A stretch of DNA of 64,000 bases from Cristatella mucedo. Taxonomy: Eukaryota; Bryozoa; Phylactolaemata; Cristatellidae. This document shows positions 21,057 through 31,125 of this stretch, one piece after another. A program made the position numbers and the translations under genes. The notes under the pieces are model-generated. The model saw nothing but the letters and a program-made list of their open reading frames with translations, had not been told where the DNA came from and did not search any database. The stretch spans positions 501,001 to 565,000 of the forward strand of contig WPIO01000166.1 in assembly GCA_009760855.2 (NCBI GenBank). The letters run 5' to 3'. Numbering within the stretch: the first letter of the stretch is position 1; every line of letters starts with the position of its first letter.

Positions 21057-21175
21057 GTTTTTACTTTACTTTTAGTTTTAGCTTACGTTTAGTTTAGTTT
21101 TTACTTTACTTTTAGTGAATTTACTCTGAGTTTTTAGTCTTTTAATTTTTTTACTCTGAGCTTGACATTTTTGTT
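21035..21175 (+). repeat. Degenerate T-rich tandem repeats
   Basis: Units of the types TTTACTCTGAG(TTTT) and TTTTACTTTACTTTTAG recur several times. They lie between the YqaJ gene and the next coding stretch and probably arose by local slippage. One unit overlaps the end of the YqaJ frame. Confidence 0.6.
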
Positions 21176-21528
21176 CCTGGATTGAATTGTGAAGAACCTC
21201 CGTCAGACTATGTAGCAGCTGAAAATGTAAGAATTCCTAATACTGATTTGGATATGCCAATTAGAGAACCAATTTTTATGCTATTGCTTAAAGATGAAAA
21301 GTATTTTAATTTTGAGTTTTATATTATAAGTAAAAATATGGCAGATTTAACAATAAGAAAGCAAACGGTTAGGATATAAAGTATTATATAAGAAGATGTT
21401 TGATCCAAGTAGTTGAAAAAGATGATCCTTGTAGATTTGCTAGAATAGTGCCTATTGTTAAAGAAGTGCTAGATAGATCGAAGATTTTAATTAGTAACTA
21501 TATAGATGAGTCGAAGACATCATTGTGA
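21163..21528 (+). pseudogene. Viral gene fragment of unknown function
   Basis: The frame with GLNCEEPPSDYVAAENVRIPN and a basic end runs to TAA at 21377-21379. After a shift near 21395 another frame (with DPCRFARIVPIVKEVLD) continues to a TGA at 21526-21528, overlapping the start of the next gene. The 5' part is obscured by the T-rich repeats. It may be the remainder of the YqaJ gene displaced by the repeats, or a separate gene. No family is recognised. Confidence 0.4.
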
Positions 21529-22373
21529 TGACCGTGTGATTAGAATAAATGGTTATATTTTATCAAAACTTGATGCAAACGGTAACATAATTATAAAATT
21601 GAGTGATCCTGTGAAAGATGGCGATGCTGTAACAAAATCATATGCTGATGCTAATTTTATTGTAAATAGTAGTACTTCTATTATTATGCAGAATAGACCA
21701 GTTACAAATCTTGCTCCAGGAGTTAATCCAACAGATGGTGTTAATGTAAGTCAATTATCTAATTATGTTAAAAAATCTGGAGATACAATGACTGGAGATT
21801 TAAGTATGAATAGTTTTGCTATTACTTCTACATACTGGAATTCTAGTGTTACTACGCCAACAGTTCTTCCTGGTGATTTTTGTGTTACTTATGGAGGATT
21901 GAAGCGAGATATATTATTGAAGAATTCTCCTGCTACAACAAATTTTAATATATGAATAATAACTCTATAACTAATGTTGCTGAACCTGTTAATTCTTCAG
22001 ATGCTGCAACAAAGTCATATCTTGATAGAAGTGTTAAAAAAATAACAGAAGTCGTTGTACTTAGATTTAATCCTAGAGCAATGAATTCTATTATTATTAT
22101 TTCTACTGCATACTCTTGGGAAAATAAGAATAGTCCATTATTATTATAATATAATTAACTATGGTAGTTGGATCCTCTAATTGTATACAATTAAGACCTA
22201 GCAGCGATACGACAATAGTATCTGGAGATATACGCACTATAAATACTTCACCAACTGGAACAGATTTTAAGTATTACGTTTATTTTAATAGATTGCCTGC
22301 TGATTGTTATTATACTGATAATCTAGGAAATATGAAGGTTAATCTTTTAATTTCTTACATAAGTACCCGATAA
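21506..22373 (+). pseudogene. Short fibre gene B
   Basis: The ATG at 21506 directly follows AACTATATAG. The first 150 codons hold two tail-fibre repeats: LDANGNIIIKLSDPV-KDGDAVTKSYAD and NRPVTNLAPGVNPTDGVN, then a KKSGDTMTGDLSMN linker typical of phage fibres. A 2-nt slip in an AT run near 21955 shifts to a frame with ITNVAEPVNSSDAATKSYLD, and another shift near 22150 leads to the C-terminal head, ending in TAA at 22371-22373. Length (~288 codons) and head resemble short fibre A, so the two are probably duplicates placed at opposite ends of the genome and on opposite strands. Confidence 0.7.
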
Positions 22374-22425
22374 GTACAAATGAACAAGTAATACAATTAA
22401 TTCTTTTAATTTAGTTGCTTTACGC

Positions 22426-22790
22426 TTACCTTTTACTAATGGGAATAGATTTGCGATGTGCATAATTGATTCGTGTTCTAAAAAATGATGAACGCAGAAA
22501 AACTCGGAACACTTTTTTAAAGTGTTTCTTTGCTAAGCAGTATATCTTTGTAGGTCTTTGTTTAGAATATTTATTCCTTGCATAATAACAATCTGCGCAA
22601 ATGATTATTTTGTTGTTTCGTAAATACCACAATCGAATTCTGTTTCTGTACTATCTAAATCACAGATATCGCAACGCATTTCATACTTTAACTTTGGTCT
22701 TTGTTTAACCTTTTTGCAAACTGGATGACCTGACTTTAAATATTCAAGTTCGCTAAATGTTGTCGAACAAGTATCACAAAATATTTCCAG
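22426..22790 (-). pseudogene. Cys-rich zinc-binding viral protein
   Basis: On the - strand the frame shows IFCDTCSTTF, GHPVCKK, RCDICDLD and FDCGIYE, then in another frame IICADCYYARN. That is at least three Cys-x2-Cys pairs, so a zinc-binding fold is likely. The expected start position holds CTG (22790-22788), where an ATG would follow the palindromic TTCTATAGAA, suggesting a mutated start. A shift near 22620 separates the parts. Function is unknown; possible roles are transcription or a histone/nuclease-associated finger. Confidence 0.5.
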
Positions 22791-22800
22791 TTCTATAGAA
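22791..22800. promoter_or_regulatory. Palindromic divergent start motif TTCTATAGAA
   Basis: TTCTATAGAA is a perfect 10-bp palindrome and the only DNA between the Cys-rich gene (- strand) and the integrase (+ strand, ATG at 22800, overlapping the last A). It presents the same TATAG start motif to both strands. Confidence 0.55.
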
Positions 22801-23676
22801 TGTCATTTTTAACTCTAAATGAAAGAAAAAAGGAAGGGAAATGTAATTCCGAGTCTGATATAAGCCAGATATTCAAGCCAAGCCCGAAAGTAATTCCAAA
22901 AGGTTTCTTTAATACTGTTGAACCGAATGAAAGTCATCAGGCAGACATTTTGTATATGCCGAACGATTCTGGTTACAAATATGCTTTGAGTGTTATTGAT
23001 GCTGCTAGCAGATATAAAGACTCGAGACCACTTAAAACAAAGTCTTCTAAAGAGGTAACACAAGCCATAACAGATATTTATACAAAAAGTTTATTGAAAT
23101 GGCCAAAGAAGACAACAGTAGATCCTGGATCTGAGTTTAAAGGAGAATTCATTAGAGAAATGAAAAGACATGAAACACAAGTTATAGAAGCTGCTAGTAA
23201 AAAGAGTGTTGCACTTATTGAAAGAATGAATAGAACTGTAGCATAAAGAGCATTTATTGCACAATATGAAAAATAATTAGAAAACATTAATAATGGAGAT
23301 TACACTAGAAATAAAGAATGGATTTATAATTTACCAAAGATGATTGATTATCTAAATAATAGCTTTACAAGATCAATTGGTGAAGAACCTGTAAAGGCTA
23401 TAAAAAAGAATCAGTAAAATTGAAGAATCCAAAATATCGTAGAAAAGTCGGAGAACAGGAAAAATTATTAGATCTTGGAACAACTGTTAAATATTTACTA
23501 GAACCTGGTGAAGGAGAAGATGAAAAAAGGAGAAGAGCTACAGATCCGATATGGAGCTTGACTAAACATACTATTGTTAGAATAATGGTATTGAAAAAAC
23601 AACCGGTTAGATTTTGGATAAATGATCTTAAAAGGAGTTTTGTTAGAGATAAGTTGCAAGTTTTTAAACAGGACTA
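22800..23676 (+). pseudogene. Retroviral-type (rve) integrase of the Polinton
   Basis: The ATG at 22800 follows TTCTATAGA. The DDE core is visible: HQADILYMP (first Asp), TTVDPGSEFKGEF (second Asp) and LIERMNRTV (Glu), spaced as in Polinton integrases. In-frame TAA codons follow at 23245-23247 and about 23275, and a missing A near 23410 shifts to the C-terminal frame, which holds the RRRATDPIWSL element and beta-rich tail typical of the family, ending in TAA at 23676. The enzyme inserts viral DNA into host chromosomes and duplicates a short target site. The N-terminal zinc-binding part appears short. Its 3' end overlaps that of the convergent gene. Confidence 0.9.
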
Positions 23677-24596
23677 ATTTCTGTTTGTGAACGTCGTTCT
23701 ATAAGATTGTCAAACTCTTCTTTTGTAACTACTTCATCAGATAAAGCATCTGTTATTTTTGAATTAAACTGTGTGTTAGAATCAAAAGTAAATTTCTTTC
23801 TTTTATCTATTTCAACTAAAACACCATCAACAGCATGGCTGTTAGTGCTGAGAAAGCTGAGACTGCATTAGTTATTTCAGGATGTGCATGAACATGTGTT
23901 GTAGAAACTGTAACTCCTAGAGCTACTAGTATATTTACAATTTTGATTATATATCTTACTCTTGTTAAATTTGTTAGACATGATCTAACTTTAATACTAT
24001 ATGCAACTACCTCATCATATCTTTGAAAAGCAATTTTTTTTAGATCTGCCGTTTTCCTATAATTATTTAATTTTTTAATTTCCTTTCGTACATTATTTTA
24101 ATTCTATTTAAATTATGTTTTAGAATACAATCACATTTACGTATATGAGAAGAAAATGTTGCTTTCTGTAAATCAATATTAAAAGCATCTTCATCAGTAA
24201 GTTCAAATCCTTCTGGCATATCAACAACTAAATCTGTTTTTTTTGCATATCGATTAAAAATCGGTTTGGATTTGAATTAATCAAAATTTTAGGACTAATA
24301 TCAATAATTTCATTATTAATAATCAACAAAAAGTAAGTAGAAGCTAATTTATGTTTTCTAAATATACTAAAACATCTTTCAATTTTAATATCACACTTTC
24401 CTTTCAATAAATCTCTTGCAAGTAAGCATGAAACTAAACAAGCTCCAATTATTTTTCTATTAGAAAACGCTATTTCTATAACTTCTATAGTTTTCTTAAT
24501 TTCGCCTCCTAGTTTTTGTAAAAATAAAATTTAACTATTTATAAAAGAAGATTCAATTTCATCCTCACGCCGTCAAAATAAATTTATTTCAGACAT
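23664..24596 (-). pseudogene. Rightmost viral gene, unknown function
   Basis: An ATG at 24596-24594 lies behind TATATATTAAG, the viral start motif. The - strand then carries ~300 codons in several pieces. A piece with GGEIKKTIEVIEIAFSNRK and GACLVSCLLARDLLKGK is at about 24510-24270. A piece with VVDMPEGFELTDEDAFNID is at about 24240-24070. A piece with KIAFQRYDEVVAYSIKVRSCLTNLTRVRYIIK followed by a hydrophobic, His-containing stretch is at about 24040-23830. The last piece ends in TAA at 23666-23664. The hydrophobic part could be a membrane segment. I do not recognise the family. In Polintons this end position is variable and often holds lineage-specific genes. Confidence 0.45.
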
Positions 24597-25705
24597 CTTA
24601 ATATATATAAATATTTTTCTTTAAATCAAATTTAAAAAATTCTGAAAAAAAATTTACTATAATATATAATAACTAAATTTTTGGAATATTGTGAGTAGTA
24701 TATTGTTTTCCATTTCGCCGAAGCAACATCTGTTGGAGTAGGATTTGATTTTTCTTTTCCGGACACTGACACTCAGGAGGGCCACTTCAAAAGGAGACCG
24801 AGCGATCGCAAGGTCGAATTTTGGAGTGTGCTCGAGTGAGGGTCAGGGTGCGAAATGGAAAAATCACGTACTACTCGCCCTGCGACTGCGGCTTTTAACT
24901 CGCGGATTTTGCGTTCAGAAAAGAAGCGCGGAAGAAACTCGTCACGCAAATGAGTGAATGACTGAGCTCTTCACTTCATTTGCATAGAACCCGGAAGAGA
25001 GCTCGAATCTCTATTCGGGTGCTTCACATCCGCCGCCGCGGGACTCGAGCCCACGACCTCGGCCGTAAAAGAAATTCACCTTGACCTCGGTCGGGGCGAG
25101 CGCCTTGGCCTGGTGCCGGCGCGCCGCACGCGCCCGCTGCCCGCTGTAATGAGGACAATGCCGACACCGGAGTTGAATGCAAAACGCGTGGCCTCGCGGC
25201 CACTAGCTCTCCCGCCAAAGAAGCAAAGAAGACCGACTGGGCGGGCGCGTTACGTTGCCAGGTTACACGACTGCTGCTCGCCCACAGCCCGGCGGCCGCG
25301 GCGGCCGCGGCCGCCTTCGGTGCGCATGCGCGGCTGAAAGGCGCCACCCAGTGCGGCGGCAGCAAGTGACTGAGGCGCGAAGGCGAATGCGCCGTCGAAC
25401 GAGCTATTGGCACGAAAGCGAGGCGCCCAACGAGACGAGAACGAGGCCAGAAGGCAGGAGCAGAGGTCGAGCGGCGCCGGTCTGGGCACGCACATTCGAA
25501 CGGGCCGTTTAGCGAGCAGACTAGGCGCGTGCGGCTCGCGCCGAATTCAAAGCGTCGGGATGCGTCGCTTTGATTGTTTCGAGGCATTTCGCGTTTGTTC
25601 TTGAATGCGGTCACTGCGCCGCTCTACTAAAAAGGAGTAAAGTCGCGCGTACTTTAAATAAGTGAATCTCGTGTTTTCTTTCTAGCCTTTCTTACGAGGG
25701 GCGTC

Positions 25706-25817
<112 letters not shown>

Positions 25818-26196
25818 TTATATTTATATATAGAGAGAGATCAACTTCCGCGTTCGCGGCTTTTATGAGATAGCGCAAGCACAAGATGCCTCTCTCCGCG
25901 TTTCGCCCGCACGCTGACCCGCGTGACACAAGGTCCTGGCACCTGGCAGGACACTGTCGTCATGTGAGCGAGTCTCGTGCTCACATTAGGGCGCGCGGCG
26001 TCGCGTTACTTCCGCCAGGCTCACTCTTCCGGTTTGACCGGGAAAAAGCCCGCTCAGTTGCCGCCGCGTCGCCGCCGGGCGGCGGCGGCGGACGTCACGT
26101 TCGAGATCAACTCGAGCGGCGAGCTGGCTATCGTGCGGAGCCGACGACGCGACGATGACAGCGCCGCCAAGACGCGCTCGCCGGTCGTGCAGCGGA

Positions 26197-26232
26197 GCGC
26201 CCTCCGTCGCCGCACGCGGCGACGGAGGGCGC
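26197..26232. repeat. Perfect 17-bp inverted repeat, 2-nt loop
   Basis: gcgccctccgtcgccgc and its exact reverse complement are separated by AC. The hairpin is very GC-rich. Confidence 0.95.
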
Positions 26233-26436
26233 GTCGTCGCCAGGAAGCGCGGCCGCGGCCGGCGGTGAGCGACCTCGCTCGTCCCACATATACAGCGTCA
26301 ATTCGGACGGCGATCAAGTGTGCTTGACCAACGTCACCGAGACGCCGCGGGTCGGATGGGGTGCCGGATGGGGTGCCGGACCGTCGTCGGAACTAACTTG
26401 CTGCCAAGAGGCAGCATGCGGAGAGAGCGGCAGAGC

Positions 26437-26474
26437 GAATTGAGGCGGCTGCGATCGAGCAGCCGCCTCAATTC
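26437..26474. repeat. Perfect 16-bp inverted repeat, 6-nt loop
   Basis: gaattgaggcggctgc and its reverse complement flank GATCGA. Degenerate copies of CTCAATTC follow to about 26,507. Confidence 0.95.
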
Positions 26475-26579
26475 GTCTCAATTCTGTTCTCAATCCGCCT
26501 CAATTCAAACCTTTAGACGTTTGAGAGATGACGCGCTCACGCGACCGGCTGCGCCGATTGTTGCGCTTTGCATAAAGCG

Positions 26580-26760
26580 ACAGTGAGTGACGCAACCTTG
26601 AAATCGACGCGCCGCTCAACGGGCAGCCGGTGCGCGTCAGCGAAAAGGTTAGGTTAACCAGTGCAGGAGGTCGGCGAACGGGGGTGTGACGTGGCAAGTG
26701 CGACGGTCTAGGCAAACCTAAGGCGAGACGTGTGACCAGCTGTAAGAGCCAACCCGCGGC
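26580..26760 (-). mobile_element. Diverged LINE fragment
   Basis: The sequence aligns by eye with the reverse-transcriptase C-terminal region of the CR1/L2 family: 'gtgagtgacgcaaccttgaaatcgacg', 'ccagtgcagg..gtcggcga', 'gtgacgtggcaa.tgcgacg'. It is far more diverged than the copies in the viral block. Confidence 0.65.
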
Positions 26761-27089
26761 GATCCTGCCTACTACGGTTCCAATGCTCCCGAAGCCTGGT
26801 ACTCACTACCGACGGACACGATGCGACGACAGACTCGCTGACTTGAAACGTAAAAGGAAGCTGAAAGTCCGAAAGCCCGTCTGCTCCATCTATCTCGTTC
26901 GCAGCGTTCGTTCCGTCCGCACGCGCGCGATGACCTTCGCGCTCCTTTCTGCGACGCTCTGCAATCGCTTATCGAAGGAAAGGCTGGCTTTTCAATTGCA
27001 TTTAAAATGCCCAAAAAGCGATTTAGTTATCGTAATAGTTTTGTACGAAAGCTGTAATATTATTATAATAATTTCCTTTTTTCTCCTGC

Positions 27090-27235
27090 TCTCTCTCTCT
27101 CCCCATCTCGCTCTCAGTCTCTGTCTCTCTCTCCCCCATCTCGCTCTCTGTCTCTCTCTGTCCTCTGTCCTCTGTCTCTCTCTCTCTCCGTCTCGCCATC
27201 TCTCTTCCCTCATAGTCCTCACCTCTTCTCTCTCT
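27090..27235. repeat. CT-rich simple repeat
   Basis: Imperfect CTCT/CTGTCT tract. Confidence 0.9.
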
Positions 27236-27279
27236 TTGTTCTCTTGACACTCAATGATGGAGGCAGTGGGAGGCAGTGG

Positions 27280-27315
27280 GGGAGGGCAGTGAGGTATATG
27301 CCTCACTGCCCTCCC
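27280..27315. repeat. Perfect 15-bp inverted repeat, 6-nt loop
   Basis: gggagggcagtgagg and its reverse complement surround TATATG. A direct repeat of gggaggcagtg precedes it. Confidence 0.9.
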
Positions 27316-27454
27316 TCCGTACGACGGGGCAGCATCCTGGGCCTCGCCCATATTTTGTCTATGCCCCCGACCATCACCAAAGACAAACAACTACGTCGTA
27401 ATTCTTGTAATAATAAAAAAATAATATTTTGTATAGCACCCTAAGAGAACTGAA

Positions 27455-27535
27455 TCTCTCTCTGTCTCTCTCTCTCTCTTCTCTCTCTCTCTGTCTCTCT
27501 CTCTCTGTCTCTCTCTCCTCTCTCTCTCTCTCTCG

Positions 27536-27566
<31 letters not shown>

Positions 27567-27567
27567 G

Positions 27568-27617
<50 letters not shown>

Positions 27618-27660
27618 TCCTTCTCTCTCTCTCCCTTCCCCTTTCTCCTCTCTCTCTAGT
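27455..27660. repeat. CT-rich simple repeat
   Basis: About 200 nt of CT, with interspersed CTGTCT and CTCGCT. Confidence 0.95.
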
Positions 27661-28177
27661 CAGTTTGCAGATGCCGCGAAAAAAGGATTGGACCAAATGT
27701 TTGGTGGTAACATCCGCAAGCAGCAGCAGGCATAGTGTAAGCAAGTGCTTGCACACGAATCTTAAATCACAAAGACCCACCCAATGCTGTCGTAAACCAT
27801 GAGCAACCGCCCAAGTTTGGGTCGAATGAAAACTGTGAGTTTTTTCATTGGTTGTAGGTCTAGCCCCCCCTCGCCTACATGAAAAAAATTTGGCAGGTCT
27901 TCCCCCCCCCTATATAAGAACTTTTGCAGATTTTGCCACGCCCCTTCGGATGAGAATCAGAGCTTCGCCACAGGGACACTTTTTTGTGTGAAACCAGGCA
28001 TCAAAATGTCTCTCGCATATAAAAAAGATGTAAAGATCAAAGGCTCTCGTGCAACTGTTTGCAGCCAAGCCTCCATTTTCTACATCGTATTAAAGTACGC
28101 CACAGACCCCATCAAATTGCGTTGTATTAATGTGCGATGGCAACAGGTTCCTGTTGGTTCTATTCGATTCTCCCTAC

Positions 28178-28353
28178 CCATGCTGACCCTGTGCATGTCA
28201 CACCTAACCATGTTATTCATTTTGTTTGTTTTTCAAGCATGATTTTACTTACCATTCAATTGCATTTCCCTTTGAAGCAAATGTAAAGCGCCTAGAAAGA
28301 GATTAAGTTCTCTGAGGGCGCTTTATCAAGTGCATTATTATTATTATTATTAT
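28178..28353 (+). mobile_element. LINE 3' end (CR1/L2 family)
   Basis: It contains the family 3' signature: the 'ttcaagcatgatttt' region, then 'aaatgtaaagcgcctagaaagag', then a sequence ending in 'gcgctttatcaagtg' and an (ATT)n tail. Confidence 0.9.
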
Positions 28354-28928
28354 TCCCCCAGCTGCTGCGTCAAGAGAATCGTAGCTTTGTTTTTTTATGC
28401 GAATAATCTTGGTAGTGTTATAGTATAGTTTATATAATTATAATATATTAACCAATAATTTATAATAATTTGATACTAAGCAAATTATACAAATTAATAA
28501 TTATACATAGTAAATATTGTTGCTAAAATAATTAATGGTTTATAATTACATCATAATAATTATTAGAATACCGTTTGCCGGCTGCCGATACTCAAACTTG
28601 TGGTACAGAGCTAGACCCCCCATCCGAGATTGCTATTCCCCTCGTTACATCATGTGGCGTGGTTTCTTGAGATAATACGTTGACGCGCATACAGTAAGTT
28701 TTACCGTCGTCGTTTGTTGGCTTTTCTCACGCATCTAGAAAGTTCCAGGAAATTTTGAAACATCGAAACCTTGGTTGCTACAGCGACGCCGATAAGATAT
28801 TCCCTGCTGGTTCAGGCGTACAAGTAGCAGAGACAGCGATTCTTACGTGTATTGTGCTTTCATCGCATTGTTTCTCTCCTTTCTGAGAAGAAAGATTCTC
28901 TTTGAAATCGGACACAGAGTCTAGCCAA

Positions 28929-29055
28929 GCTGGTTTTAGCCAAGCGGTTAAGGCGCCCTCCCCAACCAAGCAAGGTCTGGCCTAAGTCGTGGGTTTGAGC
29001 CCTGTGACACACGTGAAGCGCCTGAACAAAGATTAAGTTCTCTTAGGGCACTATA

Positions 29056-29056
<1 letters not shown>
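28929..29056 (+). mobile_element. tRNA-derived SINE with LINE-like tail (copy 1)
   Basis: The head has an RNA polymerase III A box (TAGCCAAGCGGTTAAGG) and B box (GGTTTGAGCCC) spaced as in tRNAs with a long variable arm. The tail 'gtgaagcgcctgaacaaagattaagttctcttagggc' resembles the 3' signature of the LINE family here, which suggests the SINE borrows that LINE's reverse transcriptase. It ends in a (TA)n tract. Confidence 0.8.
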
Positions 29057-29202
<146 letters not shown>

Positions 29203-29974
29203 CAGTGCGGAAGTTAGCCTATTCACTTCCGCGAAAGAACTATCCGGAGGGGCGCGACCGCTGCTTGTAGCATAGATATATCTTCTATGCAACCATATCC
29301 GGCAACCGGTCAGACTTGGCGCTCGCTTTCTTACCGTGTACCCTACGAGAGCTACTTTTAGCGTTTGAAAATGGCGGTATCTTGACTCGCTTGTCGCGAA
29401 GGGCCCGCGCTTGTCATAGCGCGCGTCGCCGCGCCTTTTGAATCGCCAGGAATGGCCACAACAGCTGCGCAAAACGCGAAGGAGCTCTCCAGGGCCTTAT
29501 GCGAAGTTGTAACGGGCAGCGCAGACGGTAGGCGGAATGGCGACGCTGATGAGATGCTGTGGAAATGCCGCTGCTCGCCCGCCGTCGCGTAGCGTATCAT
29601 CCATGTAGGATCTTGCGAGTTGCCGTTCGTAGGAACGGGCGCGACTCCGTGTTTCGAGCAGGCGAGCTCGAACGAGCTGCGTGGTTTAGACGTCTGTCCG
29701 CTACGCGCGCGTCACGCGCACCGTGCACCCGGAGTGTCGCGACGGAGCGCGTCGGATGGCAGCGCGCGCTTACGTCTGACTCCGTCGACGCGAGCTTGGC
29801 CGAGGTTCCTTGCAGAAGCCGCTAGAAGCAGCGCATTCCACCGTCCGCGACGGCCGTCGAGCCGCCAGAGTTCGGGCGTCGCACTCTGGCTGCCCGCTAG
29901 GCCGGATGTCACGCTATGTATGCCCGTCGGTAACTCACTGAAAGCCACACAAAGAGCGTGTCTGAGTGTCTGTC

Positions 29975-30000
29975 GCCTCTCTCTCTCTCTCCTCTCTCTG

Positions 30001-30059
<59 letters not shown>

Positions 30060-30075
30060 TCTCTCTCTCTCTAGA
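29975..30075. repeat. CT-rich simple repeat
   Basis: CT tract of about 100 nt. Confidence 0.95.
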
Positions 30076-31125
30076 GCATGAGGTGTTGGTCATAGTGTTG
30101 GCTGATTTTATGGATTCAGACCTCGAAAAATTCTTAGGCATGAAGTAGCAGAAGATCAAGGCAGCAGCAACCGGATGAGACCTGGTTTTAAGTTTGTAGT
30201 GCCAGTTTCCAGTCCCATCAGTAGCTCGCGTCTGAATGGAAGTGAATGTTGTGATGTGATGATAATATTAATAATAGTACACTTGCTATTAGTCGAAAGT
30301 AGCTCATTTTAATCTCGTTTTGTTTAGTTGCAGTCAACCCGGTCTGTGTATCAGACCAAAGCAATACGAGCAAATACAGACCAAAGCAATACCAAAGCAA
30401 CACTCTGCTCTAAAAGCTGTATTTGTTGGTCGAGGCACACACACTCAGCCTCATGTTTTAGTCTATTTCATTAGATCCCCTTGTCCATAAGAGCTCTTAA
30501 CCCATTTCCTTGGGTCGGGCACGTTGTCAGGCGTGTGATTATGTTTCACTTCCAGCTCCAGTCTAACTGTCTCCATAGCAGCAGCCCCCCCCCCCCGACT
30601 CTCAAAGGGACACATGCTAGAAGTCGCTACTTGATCAAAACAACTCACAGAACCCTAAATTGGTCCAAATATGATTGATCCTGGCAAGTAGGCCCAGCAA
30701 CCGATGCTTTACCTCTCTGAGGAGCCCTCGTTTCCATGGGGTTCCTCTGGGATGGCACTTAATGGCACCGTGCCACATGATACGTTGGAATTCGTTTGGT
30801 CAGAATTATGTTCCCCCTCCTACTCGGGTTCGGTTAGGAATAATAAAAAATAGCTGGCTCTAACTGAAGTGTCATCATCAGCAGGTTGTCCCCTCTTCAT
30901 AGTCTGTGCCAGAAGCTGAGTCTGAGCCATGTCAACTGTTGTGTCAGCCTACGATGCTCCTGACATTATCGCTTGAACCGTGCAACTAAACTGGAGTTCG
31001 ATCGGATGCGAAAAGTTTACTTCCCTTACTCGTATGCTCGATTCTGCTTACAATGCCAAGTGAGCATGGATTCCTTCGGAATCTGTGGTTCTGTAGCTTT
31101 TTCGTTTCCATCCGTTTACCAATAC

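Larger units (their letters stand above)
674..24755. mobile_element. Decayed Polinton/Maverick (adintovirus-like) virus integration
   Basis: This 24-kb AT-rich block contrasts sharply with the GC-rich DNA to its right. It encodes the hallmark Polinton set: DNA polymerase B C-terminus, rve integrase, packaging ATPase, adenain-type protease, major capsid and penton-like minor capsid proteins. Accessory genes are three fibre genes, a parvovirus-type phospholipase A2 protein, a YqaJ exonuclease, an HNH/AP2 endonuclease and zinc ribbons. Gene order is PolB at the left and integrase near the right end, as in complete Polintons. Almost every gene carries nonsense codons or 1-nt shifts. About 5.1 kb of the block is later LINE insertion, leaving ~19 kb of viral DNA, a normal size less the missing bulk of PolB. 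I found no terminal inverted repeats; the left end is truncated inside PolB. The right limit is placed where AT-richness ends. Confidence 0.9.

Noticed and set aside
10883-23280. TAA/TAG read as glutamine (variant genetic code) in the viral block
   Set aside because: Many in-frame stops are TAA or TAG at plausible Gln sites. But TGA interruptions also occur (e.g. about 9774, 9557, 3565, 16001, 16312), gene ends use TAA, and convergent genes share TAA stops. AT-rich decay explains the excess. A homologue alignment showing Gln at nearly all TAA/TAG sites would reopen the idea.
651-24765. TTC CGGACA copies near both ends as remnants of terminal repeats
   Set aside because: Only the palindromic core TCCGGA is shared in inverted orientation; too short to mean anything.
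25024-25614. 196-codon - strand frame as a host gene
   Set aside because: GC-rich DNA with open frames in several directions and no family features or splice logic.
28929-29010. Functional tRNA gene
   Set aside because: It has pol III boxes, but the acceptor stem and ends do not pair convincingly, and the attached LINE-like tail marks it as a SINE.
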